Source of the DNA: Bedellia somnulentella
Lineage: Eukaryota > Arthropoda > Insecta > Lepidoptera > Bedelliidae
DNA: 64,000 nucleotides
Direction: 5' to 3'
Assembly: GCA_963576735.1 (NCBI GenBank)
Contig: OY755196.1
Coordinates: 8,847,912 to 8,911,911, forward strand
The notes under the pieces are model-generated. The model had not been told where the DNA came from. It did no database searches and saw nothing but the letters and a program-made list of their open reading frames with translations. Each line of letters opens with the position of its first letter. Position 1 is the first letter of the stretch. Below are positions 51,057-61,890 of the stretch, one piece after another. The position numbers were made by a program, and so were the translations under genes.

Positions 51057-52527
51057 GGACTAAACCTATAGGACGGTAAGGAATATTACCAAGTCCCTTG
51101 AGCAATGGACTATTGACTTCATGCCATTTAAGGCCAATCTTTGTAGCTTCACTTACGCGCATCAGAGTTCCGTCGCTACCTAGGTCAACATGCGAATAAA
51201 CGATATTGCCATTTACTTTCACAGGCATTTTATACTTGAGACTGGAATCTCCTGCACTCTCTATTTTTAATATAGACTTGACCTTGTCTTCGGTAACCTT
51301 TTTAGACTTCGGGCAATCCGGCGCTAAATGACCCAGCAAATTACAATTGTTGCAGCGGATTTTTGGCTTGCTGCACATGAAAAATGGGTGACCTGTCTCC
51401 TTACAGTTATGGCAGGTAACCTTACTGTACCGGTTAGATTGTGAAGGAGTCTTGCTATTAGATGTCGAGGTTGTTAATGAAGGAGTGTATTTTTTTTCTC
51501 TATTTTTGGCAGAATCACTAATGTTTCGTTCTTGAGCTACTTTAACTGTTTTGAAGTACTTGAGTAATTCTTCGGGCTTCTTAAATTCACTTCCCTGCGC
51601 GCCTAACCTTATACTCCGGTCATCAATACCCGCTACAAGGCAATCAACCGCGCGCTTGCCACCGATATCGCATCTGTTCAGTAAATTCATTTTACTATAG
51701 TAATAAAGATCCAAGGGTTCGCCGTAGCGGACGCGTTTGTTAAGCATATCGGTAAGTATCTCCGCGTAATTTTCGCGAGTAGGAAAAGATTCTTTGAGTT
51801 TATCTTTCCATTCATTCCAGGTAAACAAAAGACTTGGTAACCCCTGGTACCAGGTTTTGGCTACCCCCGTTAACTTAGGCAAAGCATAATGTATTTTGTG
51901 TCGATCATCCCAACAATATATTTCAGCACATTCTTCAACTTTAGCCAACCAGGCGTCGATAGTTTGCTCTTTTGACATAGGATCAAACTCTGGGACTACA
52001 TTATTAGTTACAGGTAACTTTTCGCTATCCCCTACCTTCTTAAAATTAGACATCACTTCTATAAATTTGTTCATGAATATCATATTTTCGTCAGTTTGCA
52101 TTCGGGGACGTTTTGGATCGCTTGAACTACAGGCACTCGGTGCGCGTTGGCGCTTACGTCTTGGGTTTCTTTGGGGCGACTTCGACCTACTGCTTTCGTT
52201 ACTGACGTTTCGTTGGTTACGCCTTTTTGACCTTCTCTGCCGATTGGCACCATCACGGCTACGCGAAGCCCGATCAGGCGAAGCGGACATGCGGGACTTA
52301 CTTGGAGTCAAATTCTTACTTGCTCTTCTATCATGATCTTCGTTGTTACTGCTGTGGCTGCAGCTTCGGCTTCGGTCCTTGTTAGGCCTTCGTGAACCAT
52401 GGCGTTTACTGCCGTTGCTGCGGCTGTGGCTTCGCCCCCTGTCCATTCTTCGAGAGTCACGACGTCTACTGCGGCTGCGTACAGCCTGGTTTCGTGGGGG
52501 CGTTTCATCCATTGCCTTCGTTCTCAT
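50989..52527 (-). CDS. gypsy-2 gag with RS-rich N-terminus and protease end
   Basis: 512 residues. Residues 1-150 are Arg/Ser-rich (SRSRRRDSRRMDRGRSHSRS, and SKSPQRNPRRKRQR), resembling RS domains. The capsid region follows (EQTIDAWLAKVEECAEIYCW, LPKLTGVAKTWYQGLPSL, WNEWKDKLKESFPTRENYAE). Two CCHC-type knuckles follow, CHNCKETGHPFFMC and CNNCNLLGHLAPDC. The retropepsin-like motif HVDLGSDGTLM (Asp-Leu-Gly-Ser instead of Asp-Thr/Ser-Gly) precedes the frameshift into pol. Uninterrupted. Confidence 0.92.
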   Translation of the reverse strand: MRTKAMDETPPRNQAVRSRSRRRDSRRMDRGRSHSRSNGSKRHGSRRPNKDRSRSCSHSSNNEDHDRRASKNLTPSKSRMSASPDRASRSRDGANRQRRSKRRNQRNVSNESSRSKSPQRNPRRKRQRAPSACSSSDPKRPRMQTDENMIFMNKFIEVMSNFKKVGDSEKLPVTNNVVPEFDPMSKEQTIDAWLAKVEECAEIYCWDDRHKIHYALPKLTGVAKTWYQGLPSLLFTWNEWKDKLKESFPTRENYAEILTDMLNKRVRYGEPLDLYYYSKMNLLNRCDIGGKRAVDCLVAGIDDRSIRLGAQGSEFKKPEELLKYFKTVKVAQERNISDSAKNREKKYTPSLTTSTSNSKTPSQSNRYSKVTCHNCKETGHPFFMCSKPKIRCNNCNLLGHLAPDCPKSKKVTEDKVKSILKIESAGDSSLKYKMPVKVNGNIVYSHVDLGSDGTLMRVSEATKIGLKWHEVNSPLLKGLGNIPYRPIGLVHAKIEGCYRKRRRSSHCRRSSY

Positions 52528-53525
52528 GTAAACAAAAATTAAACAGTTTAATATCTACTTGTGCACTTCACTTGTTAGAAAGAAAGGAAGAAATTTATCA
52601 AAAGTGTAAATACATAACACTCAACTTTATCATACTTAAAAACTAACCAAAATCAAAATCAAACTAGATATAAAAACAAAGAACTATTTCAATGATGTCA
52701 CAAAAGTTGCCAAAGCCTTCATAGCAATAAATTTGACTAACACGGACTAATAAGAACTAAATAACTGAACTGACTGCACAGCATATAATATGAATACACA
52801 CATGATAATATACACACATAACCTAATAATAAATTTAAAAAGAATTGTAGCAGAAAAAGAAATTACGAATATTACGTTGTGATCAACTGTTTAATCCTGA
52901 CAAGGAATAGTTGCAAGTAATATAATATTCCCATGTTTGCAATCATTGTTAAAACATACATATGTTATACACATTGTTATATAATTTGTTTTGTCATGAA
53001 TTTACACCAAATGTTGCTGACTGTAAGTATTCTACATCGCAGTATGAATTCCTCTTTGCTTTAGTATAAATACTTTAGCTTTGAATAATCGTTTAGCTTC
53101 GAATCAATCACATTGTCTTTTTTTTAAAAAAAAAAACACTATTACAACCCCTGGGCCAAACTCTAATTTTATATTATAATAAACAAAAACGAAATAAAAT
53201 GATGATTATGAATATTGGACGGAATACATGGATAAAAGAAGACGGATGTTAAAGTAACACGAGCAAGTATTGCTTAGTCACGTTTATATTAATGTATGGA
53301 GTAAATAGGTGCATTATCAGGTAGTGCCCTGACCGAATGACCACTTGTGTGAACTCGTTAAGAGGTGAATATAGTTTCAAACTTGACTAATAAACTAAAC
53401 ATTCATAAATAAAGAAACTAGTACTTATAAGTGGAGTGTATATATATATATATTATTACTTACGTTTAATGTAGGCGTGATAAGCAATATTAAGTTTTTA
53501 TCGCTTAGATCTCACTTCTGAAGAT

Positions 53526-53856
53526 ATTGACGCCTCCAAACTCTGGTGAAACCTCACTTGTAGATTTTGAAAATAAACCACTTCAGTTATTGAATCAACG
53601 TATATTAGTAAGTAAAGTAAGTAAAATGTTTAAGTAAGTAAAATAATGATCAAGATTTTACAACAGAGACACAATATTCGTAGACAACCTTTCGGTGCGA
53701 CTGTCAGAGACAGAATGGCCGACTGGCGCACGTGCACCGGTTTTATATCTTATGAGTCAAGCGGGCAACTAGTTTTGACCGCTTGTTATTGTGTTAAAAG
53801 TTGAATTAAAAGTTGAATGTTTATATTTCTAGTGTTGTTCTATGAGTGTTTTAACA
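53526..53856 (-). repeat. gypsy-2 5' LTR
   Basis: 331 bp, carrying an AGTAAGTAAAGTAAGTAAAA insertion absent from the 3' LTR. Otherwise almost identical. The 1-kb leader to the gag start at 52,527 is A+T-rich; no primer-binding site was recognised. Confidence 0.9.
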
Positions 53857-53861
53857 ATCCT

Positions 53862-55304
53862 CTGCGTTAGTTGTGAAAAATACTAGACAAGTAAAGTGTT
53901 ATTAGTGTGGTAAAAGTGGACATTATCAAAATGAGTTCAAAGACAATGACAATAACGGTGACAGAAGCGTGAACAAGAACTGTTTCTACTGTGGAAAGTT
54001 TGGCCATTTTAAGGCGCAGTGCAGGTTTCGTAAACAAAAATCTAGTAAGATTGAGAACAAAAAGAAGGGTAATGCGTTTGTGGTGCATAGTTCGTCGCAT
54101 GAACTGCATAAATCAAAGTGGTTAGTGGATTCTGGTGCCAGCGACCATATGTGTAATGACCGCGCATTGTTGGCTACATTTTCAAGTATATCTGAGCAAT
54201 CAGTGATTGTCGTTAATGGCGCTGAAATTAGTGTCCTTGGTCGCGGACAGGTAGCGGTGCAAGTATCGAATGGGACCGAATGGAATGACACGGTCATAGA
54301 CAACGTTCTTTACGTTCCAGAACTGAACAACAACTTGTTTTCGGTCACTCGCGCCACTGTTAAAGGATACGTCATGGTCACCGATGACAGATCATACAAA
54401 ATATATAAAAACAATGAAGTTTGTGCAGTAGCAGAAAGAATTGGCGATTCCTTTGTCTTGGAATTAAGGTACAAACATAAAGGCGCGACTGCAAGCAATG
54501 CAACAGTAGAACAGAATGATTTACATGAGTGGCACAGAAAACTCGCGCACCAAAACTTTAAATACGTTAAAGATACTTTGCAGAAACATAATGTTATTGT
54601 CAAACAAACCACTAAACCTAAATGTGAGAGTTGTTTAATTGGAAAGATACATCGATTACCGTTCAACAAAAGTGAATACATGAGTACAAAGACTTGCGAG
54701 CTGATCCATACAGACACATGCGGTCCAATGGAAGAAGCGTCTGTTGGTGGGTCTAAATATTTTGTCGTATTTAAGGATGATTATTTCAACTACAGAAGTG
54801 TGTACTTTGTCAAGAGAAAAGAAGAAATTAAACATTGCATTGAGAACTTTATTAATAAAGCTGAAAATGTAACGGGCAACAAAGTAAAATGCTTTAGAAG
54901 TGACAATGGTTTAGAGTTTGTAAACAAAGATGTGAGGGAAATGTTCTCAAAGCATGAAATAACACACCAAACAACAGTACCTTATACACCCGAACAGAAT
55001 GGGAAAGCAGAAAGAGAAAACAGGACTTTGGTAGAAGCTGCTCGCACCATGCTTCATGAAGGAAATTTTCCAAAGAAACTGTGGGCAGAGGCTGTTAATA
55101 CAGCAGCATTTGTCATAAATAGAACTGGTAAGTCATGAAAATGGTAGGTCTCCATTTGAAGTATGGTCAAATAAGAAATTTGATATTCACCAATTAAGAG
55201 CCTTCGGCACTGAAGTATATACTCACATTCCAAAGGAGAGAAAAAGGAAATGGGACAAGAAAGGAGAAAAAGGATTGATGGTGAGCTATCAAGAAAATGT
55301 ATAA
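53862..55304 (+). pseudogene. copia-2 nucleocapsid, protease and integrase
   Basis: Two zinc knuckles: one with an in-frame TAG (C-Y-stop-C-G-K-S-G-H), then CFYCGKFGHFKAQC. Protease SKWLVDSGASDHMCND. Integrase HEWHRKLAHQNFKYV and CESCLIGKIHRLPF, then IHTDTCGPMEEAS, FRSDNGLEFVN and PYTPEQNGKAERENR (D-D-E present). A frame change at about 55,133 leads to RSPFEVWSNKKFDIHQLRAF and HIPKERKRKWDKKGEKG. It ends at about 55,304 before the reverse transcriptase. Confidence 0.88.
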
Positions 55305-55900
55305 CGCATTTATAACGCTTTTTTGAACATAACGAGAATTGTAAATTCAAAACTGAAATTGATATCCATTTATTTTTCGATATATTCCATAATAGTTAAA
55401 ATCTTAACGTTAGTAAATGTGCAGCTTAGTGCACAACAAGCTTTACAATGTTATTCAAATATGGTTCTCAACGCAAATAATTACGGCTCCTCATTTAAAA
55501 ACCTTTATTTGAGTGTGCATTCAATTATATTTATAACCAAAACGCTAACGGTATTCATCCCGAAACATTGGGTTTTTTTCCATACAAGTAATGTACATAC
55601 AAATAATATATTGTAATAGAAAACACTACAAACGTAATGAAAATACATTTAATTCTATATTCCGAACATTAAATGCATCAATTCCGAAATCCCGAAATCT
55701 TTACGATAAAGAAGTGCTTTCCATACTAAGCCGCCGGTCAACTTTAGGTAAATATGCATCCGATTATCCGATCTATGGTTATTATTATATTGTTCAACAA
55801 ATAAATTGTTCAGTGTAGTAATTTACAACTGTTTCAGTGTTGTGAAGTAAAATTTTAAAATGATACGTAGTATGGCATTTTTTACGTAAAACAGACTACA
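55305..55900. other. Unassigned, A+T-rich
   Basis: No recognised coding or repeat. CCGAACATT and CCGAAATCCCGAAATC phrases occur near 55,665. Confidence 0.4.
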
Positions 55901-56345
55901 GAGAACTGTTCGATGTAACAGAGGACTGTTTTTTTTGAGATCCGTGTATTATAAGATAAAGACAAAAAGATCGAGTATTACAAAAAATAATCCGAGAAGT
56001 ATAGGAAGAGATTAGAACATTTGGAAAAAGCTAAGTCAAAGGAAAATGTAGACACACCTAACACTAAACTAATCAAAATGTGTGATTCGCCTGTAACTCG
56101 CAGAGAAGTAGTCAAAAAGGCGCTTTTCGGTGAAGTTTTAAATGCACAACTGAAACAAAACTACGCAAATTTAAAAAACTGCCAAGAAAAACAGATATTC
56201 GGAAAAGTCGTGTCCGGTAAACTAATTCACAAGTACAAGTTATGGCGGAGCAAAGATAGTGCTATATCTTATAAGACAATTCAGAAGTCAGCACGTCAAT
56301 CAGTTTTAGTAACCAAGCTTCGGACTCGGATTTCGCTGTTTTCGG
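55900..56345 (+). pseudogene. Family B transposase, copy 3, N-terminal part
   Basis: Basic coiled-coil lead (YRKRLEHLEKAKSKENVD), SPVTRREVVKKALFGEVL, NCQEKQIFGKVVSGKLIHKY. This aligns with FSKVIQNQLKE and KKTIFKKVLSGKIVKKY of copy 1. It is interrupted near 56,345 by the DDE_Tnp_4 gene region and resumes at about 63,457. Confidence 0.65.
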
Positions 56346-56452
56346 ACCTCCCTCCCTGTGTTTACTGACCTCGGCTTGCTTCTGGACTTAGTTATTTATT
56401 TCTAACGTGTTGACTCGGATTGATTTGTGGACTATTGAACTTTCTATCGATA

Positions 56453-57509
56453 ATGGAAGTTTTTCGAAACTGTGTGATGTGCCGTAGAGGACTTTACCGC
56501 GGACGGTACCAACAACATATTTTGGCTGATGACTTGCCAAAAGAACGACCAGAATTCGCCACATTTATACAACAAAATGCTGTGTTAGAGGTTAGTACCA
56601 ATTATCTTATTTTCGTTTTACAACCTAATAGTGTTAGAATATAGCAATTATGGCGTCATTAATGTAGCGTGAACAAACTAGGTATAGTTTGATTTTTTTA
56701 GGGTTCCGTACCCGACTATAATTAATTTTAGGTGGTGTTCGACTTTACTCGAAGCTTGTGTCACCGATGTTGGCAGAGGACTGAGCGTGATCATGGACCT
56801 GCACAGCAAGCGGAACCAGTACGGGTGCCCGGTAAAGTGCACTCTCAAGATTATATGAGGGCACCAAACACTCCAGTGCATTGTATTTTTAATAACTGTG
56901 CTAATGTTACCCGTCATCGTATACCTAACGCGATAAGGGTTAATGTATTTTGTGAGAGCAAACTTTTTATTCCTGACGGCGCTAGGGCGTGCACCGAACA
57001 TTTAGCAAACAATGAATGGAACAACCTGCCGCAATTATGTAATGTGACACATGATTTTAATGACGCTCAGTTTACATCGCTCTGTGACTTAATGAGAATG
57101 GCTGCAAAACACGAGCCAAGAATCGACTTCGAAAGCAGAGGTGCAATATCTAATGATGAAATGCACTTATGGACTGGGCGAACGTACGATCAGTTCGAAG
57201 CTATATTAGAGCAAACTCCTTCATTAAGCGAAAATTGTAACCAGCCTAAAACTGCATTAGGCATATATTTTACGAAACTAAGAACTGGAGATTCTGACGA
57301 GAGACTGGCAACATTATTTAACATATCTCGACGAAAACTAGAACGTTTTTTACCTATGGTTCGAGAATGTCTAACTAATGATTACGTCGTGCTTCATTTA
57401 GGAGTGGACCACATTACTAGAAATAATATTCTCCCAAGAAACTTAACTATTCCAAGAGCTTTATTTGGAAACGAAGCAAACAGCAAAACCGTAATTATAT
57501 GTGACGGTA
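56453..57509 (+). pseudogene. DDE_Tnp_4 (Harbinger/ISL2EU-like) transposase, N-terminal part
   Basis: Exon 1 56,453-56,590 (MEVFRNCVMCRRGLYRGRYQ) and exon 2 from 56,732; donor GAG|GTTAGT, acceptor AATTTTAG, phase 0. Zinc-binding pairs CVMC and CHRC, then CIFNNC, FCESKLFIPDGARACTEHL. A helical domain with MHLWTGRTYDQFEAILEQTP, ALGIYFTKLRTGDSDERLAT and FNISRRKLERFLPMVRECL resembles the helix-turn-helix of DDE_4 transposases. The first catalytic motif KTVIICDGT ends exactly at 57,509, where the long-TIR element begins. Confidence 0.78.
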
Positions 57510-58424
57510 CAGTCGCCATCAGATATATCGGAGCGGCCGAGGTACTCAAATATTTCTGAGCAGCAATAAATTTCAATAAATTCTTTACGGTAAATAAGGT
57601 CAATAAGATCTGAACATCCAATTCGCCACAAATATATGAGCAGTGGGTTTTCAATTAAATCTGAACACACAACGAGACAATAATATCTGAAAGCACAACT
57701 CGTCAAAGTTATCTGCTCAGACAGGGTGATCATAAATATCTGAACATTTAGGGAAAATATACCTTAAGGCACTAGACTTACAGTTTAAATGTGATCGTAC
57801 AGATGTAATGAATTTTCCTTTTACAAAATGAGTAGGTATACAAAATATAAATCTGCGAAAAGCAACTTTACAGTCTTGTTACAAGAGACACATTTAAATA
57901 AAATATTTGGCAATTCACAAAAACGGTAACATAACTGTCATTGCATATAATTCACTTCATGTATTTATCAAATATTCACAGATTTATTATGCTATACTTA
58001 CGTAAACTACTTATATATATATTGGCAATACAAAGACGACAGGCGAGACCAAAAAAAAAGTAGAACGGTGTGCGTAAATGAGTGTGTGTGCGTGACATAA
58101 GTATGGCGGATTCGTACTAGCCAAGCCCTATTAAAATTGATACAAATTCATGTATTTGTTATTTCTGGCGAATTGTAAACTTTACAGTAATTGTAATATT
58201 ATGATGACAAAAGATATTTTTTATCATATAGTTGCATTGAAAACTTTGGTACAAGATCTATTATAAAGTAAATAGGGGTCCATATTAGCTCACATAAAAT
58301 TCTAAATCATATTTGTCGTCTTACTATCGATTTGTGTTGATAATAATCACTCTTCATTATTCGATTTATCATACTTTATTTATTCATACATTTTTAATAC
58401 TACCAACGGAATTCATAACAGTTA

Positions 58425-59295
58425 CATACATACATACATATTCTCACGCCGTTAGTTCCCATTGGGGTAGGCAGAGACTATCGATCGCCACTTTGTACGA
58501 TCCTGGCAAACCTCTCTGGCTTCGTTTACATCCATCAATCTTTTCATACATGCTCTTTTATTCTTCATACTGCGGACACCTGCCTTTTTGAGCACATTTT
58601 CTATTTGATCCAGATGTGTCCTCCGAGGTCGTCCTCTACTAACATTACCTTCCACATTGGCTCTATATATCTCTTTCACCAATTTACTGTCATCCATCCT
58701 CTCTATGTGCCCAAACCATCTCAACATTCCTTTTTCTATCTTTCTTACAATATCATCTTTTACACCACACCTTTCACGAATCACATCATTCCTCACACGA
58801 TCATATAACCTTACATTACACACTTTTCTGAGGGATCTCATTTCTACTGCATTCACTCTACTTTCATGCTTCTTCTGCCACACCCAACATTCACTGCCAT
58901 ACATAAGCGTAGGAACGAGGACAGCATCATGCACAGCCATTCGGGCCTTTTCAGACACCGACTGACTAGACATTAGACTATCCAGTGCTCCATTTACCGC
59001 ATTACCCTTTTTCACTCTTCTCTCGATATCTTCATCACACTTTCCATCCCTAGTAAACAAACTTCCCAAATATACAAACTCTTTCACTTGTTCCACTTTC
59101 TTACCATTAATCTCAATCACGCATTCGGTCGTATTCACCTCTCTCTCAAAAACCATAATTTTTGTTTTATCCACATTCACCCTCATTCCCTTTTTTTCAA
59201 AAGACGCACATGCAATATTCATCATCTCTTGCAGCTCTTCCACCGATGATGCAAGTAGCACTTGATCGTCGGCATATAAGAGGCATTTAATGATG
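58425..59295 (-). mobile_element. RTE-type LINE, 5' truncated, with target duplication
   Basis: 871 bp between AACAGTTA duplications (58,417-58,424 and 59,296-59,303). The retained part starts exactly at the catalytic box LYADDQVLLASS and continues with MRVNVDKTKIMVFERE, EFVYLGSLFTRDGKCDEDIE, PTLMYGSECWVWQKK, VIRERCGVKDDIVRKIEKGM and LRWFGHIERMDDSKL to the stop near 58,452. The 3' end is CCAATGGGAACTAACGGCG, then TGAGAATATGTATGTATG. Palm/thumb and C-terminal region of a non-LTR reverse transcriptase; no lesion within the retained frame. Clade assignment (RTE) is from memory. Confidence 0.85.
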
Positions 59296-59767
59296 AACAG
59301 TTAGTGATCATAATTTTTGAATTAATACTGTTACAACCAAGAATCTTTTTAAAACTATAATTTTTTTCAAGATCTTTTTTCTTCATAACATTCAATGACC
59401 ATATTATTTTTATTTATAATATCGTTACTACGATAAACAAGCAAGTATGCATGCAAATAGGCATGAATCGTGCATTTAAGGTGCTCGCTCCGCTGCGCTT
59501 CGCTCGCTCGTTTTATACATAATCTAGCCTAACCTAATCTAGCTAAATGTGACCTAACTTTTCTTTGCCTGCGACCCACCCAAGCAGGGGGCGCAACCCC
59601 TGCACCTCCTTTACATGCAACCAAGCGAGCAAGCATACAAACAAGCAAGCATATATAGATAGAACCACATATAATTGTTATTCTTTTTTTTTAAATATTA
59701 GACTTAAAAACATTTATGAATACAAAGTTTATAATTAGTGATATTGTGAATTTCGATGCTTATGTTT
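59296..59767. other. Unassigned interior of the long-TIR element
   Basis: Mostly A+T-rich, with a short CGCTCCGCTGCGCTTCGCTC tract and CAGGGGGCGCAACCCCTGC hairpin at 59,585. Nothing coding. Confidence 0.45.
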
Positions 59768-60015
59768 GCTGTGTATTGTCGGCTTAGAATAGCACTACCC
59801 CATTTCTTACGGTGGATGTACGTAAGAGGCGACTAACGGTATTGGGGCTTTTAAGGGATTTTTGGGCGATGCGGTTGGAGACCCATCACCAAAAACCTTT
59901 ATTTTTAGCATCTTTTCCCCACTATCATTTCCAAAAGTGGCTGAGGAATTTCTAATTCCTCAGCTCTGGCTATCACTTCTAGGGATTTACAGCCGTGAGT
60001 ATATGTATGTATGTT
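59768..60015 (+). repeat. SINE-A, full-length copy
   Basis: Head GCTGTGTATTGTCGGC, body GGCGATGCGGTTGGAGACC, tail TATGTATGTATG. Nested in the long-TIR element. Confidence 0.86.
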
Positions 60016-60057
60016 TTTCAATATTTATGACTTGAATTTTTATGAAGACTGATCATT

Positions 60058-60450
60058 ATGGTCGCGACATGATAGTCCAGTGGGTAGAACACCCGCCCGA
60101 AAACAGAAGGGCGTGAGTTCCAATCCTGGGACGGGCCTACACCAATTTGTCTTTTCTAAATTCATATGTGTGGTTAATTTATCATGGTTGTTAACGGTAA
60201 GGGAAAACATCGTGAGGAAACCCACATGGCTGAGTTGTACTGTTGTACTTAGTCATGTGACAGTGTATTCGTACAAAACGGCGATAGGCCTGCCCCCTAT
60301 CACGTGAGTACACTGTCTAAGCAAAACGTGGGTACCTTCTCTGGAAACTAGATGGCGCTTGCCATGTGAGTTCAGAAGTATTGGTACCTCTGCCAACCCC
60401 TTCGGGGATAAAAACGGCGTGAACGTTAATGTTATGTTATGTTATCATTA
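60058..60450 (+). repeat. SINE-B, full-length copy
   Basis: tRNA-like head AGTCCAGTGGGTAGAACACC and GAGTTCCAATCCTGGG. Body with CGATAGGCCTGCCCCCTATC, hairpin CCAACCCCTTCGGGGATAAA, then ACGGCGTGAACGTTA and TGTTATGTTATG. Confidence 0.85.
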
Positions 60451-60875
60451 TGGTTTTAAATGGTATGTGAATCATTTTCGGACCTCAGATGATTGGAGTT
60501 AAAAAGTTATGTAAGAAAAAGCGCACCTAGTAAATAGACTGGTAATTATTACGGTCTTAATTTGGACATAAATGGATAAAAATTTGATGTTTGCCAGAGA
60601 GCATGTATATGATTTAGATTCTGTGCTGTTAAATAATAATAACTTTATCAAAAAATCACCAAAGTTAAGACTTAAATACCAGAATTAACGAAATTAAGTC
60701 AATCATTTTCTTTCATGTTTTATGCCAAAACCGTTGCCAAATGCCTTTGTTGACGTTTATGCTATGACGTTTCTCACTGACTGCCAATCTATGTGCTTCT
60801 ATACCTATGGTAATATTAAAGCTGCCAAATTAAAATAGGTACGAATGCTTTGCAATATTTCATCCAATATTGTGT

Positions 60876-60970
60876 CAGTCACCATGGCCTAGCGGTTACG
60901 TAATTAGAAATCATACGAATAGTTATATTCCGTTGCGTCAGGGTTCAAATCCTAACTCGTGTTTATTTTT
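60876..60970 (+). repeat. tRNA-like SINE head
   Basis: CCATGGCCTAGCGGTTACG (A box) and AGGGTTCAAATCCTAAC (B box) with TTTATTTTTTG after it. Anticodon and acceptor stems do not pair, so it is read as a SINE or tRNA relic rather than a tRNA gene. Confidence 0.5.
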
Positions 60971-61890
60971 TGTATTTTATTAAGGATGTATTTTCTTTTT
61001 TTTCTATTTCTTATTTATTAAGCCTTTACATTTATTGTCCTCCTTTAATATAATTATATATACGCATTAATATACGTATTCATATATATATGTATATATG
61101 AATACGAATAATAATTTGGAGAAAACTGCAGGAAAAAGTATATTTTTAAAACTCAGTTTAACCTTTTATTTTATTAAAACTGCATTTATATTTTTATGCT
61201 ACCCTGGTACTTACATGTAAAAAACGGCATACATGGTTTCAAAAATAATTCAGTATGCAAAGTTTTATAAAAGTGCTGCCGATTACAAAACCATTTCGAG
61301 ATTTTATATTGTTTTAAATTATTTTCATATAAGAAAATCAAATAACGCTATGATTAATTTACCTCTTGATGTTTTTGTACCGGTGAAAATTGTACAACTA
61401 AAAACCCTTCCTATGTTAACACCATGTACTTGTTTCTGTCAAAAAAAAGAGTTGGTCAGTGGGGAACGATTTAGTATATTTTTTTTCTAATAATATATTA
61501 ACCGTACAACTAGTTGTACGGGTTGGTTGGTCAGTGGGGAATACCTCCCAGCAGAAAACTCTTTTTAGTTTTGACATTGATAAAATCAAATGGTGGTTGT
61601 GAGGCAAATGTATTCCAGCGTAGTACGTCAAATAACTTTAAACTGTATGCCTAGTGCTTAAAGGTATATTTTTCCTAAATGTTCAGATATTTATGATCAC
61701 CCTGTTTGAGCAGATAACTTTGACGAGTTGTGCTTTCAGATATTATTGAAAACCCACTGCTCATATATTTGTGGCGAATTGGATGTTCAGATCTTATTGA
61801 CCTTATGTACCGTAAAGAATTTATTGAAATTTATTGCTGCTCAGAAATATTTGAGTACCTCGGCCGCTCCGATATATCTGATGGCGACTG

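Larger units (their letters stand above)
46943..53856 (-). mobile_element. gypsy-2, apparently complete LTR retrotransposon
   Basis: 6,914 bp on the minus strand. LTRs at 53,526-53,856 (5') and 46,943-47,240 (3') differ by a 33-bp AAGTAAGT-rich insertion and two substitutions I can see. Target duplication ATCCT at 46,938-46,942 and 53,857-53,861. Both large frames are open. The near-identical LTRs and clean duplication indicate a recent insertion into copia-2. Confidence 0.92.
45980..55304 (+). mobile_element. copia-2 LTR retrotransposon, split by gypsy-2
   Basis: 5' LTR 45,980-46,182 (TGTTAAAGAATG to TAACTTCA), primer-binding site GGTTATGGGCCCAG at 46,183, gag to 46,942, gypsy-2 insertion 46,943-53,856, then nucleocapsid, protease and integrase to about 55,304. 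Reverse transcriptase, RNase H and 3' LTR are absent. Confidence 0.88.
57510..61890. mobile_element. Long-TIR element inserted in the DDE_Tnp_4 gene
   Basis: The left arm (57,510 to about 57,790) and right arm (about 61,625-61,890) are inverted copies: CAGTCGCCATCAGATATATC, GGAGCGGCCGAGGTACTCAA, CATTTAGG and flanks, with a few indels. TA lies on both sides (57,508-57,509 and 61,891-61,892); because the end is palindromic, GTAC is also possible. The interior of about 3.8 kb has no transposase but carries a truncated RTE LINE, SINE-A and SINE-B. A non-autonomous element enlarged by later insertions. Confidence 0.82.

Noticed and set aside
60876..60970. tRNA gene from the A- and B-box-like pair
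   Set aside because: Anticodon and acceptor stems do not pair and the internal spacing is too long.
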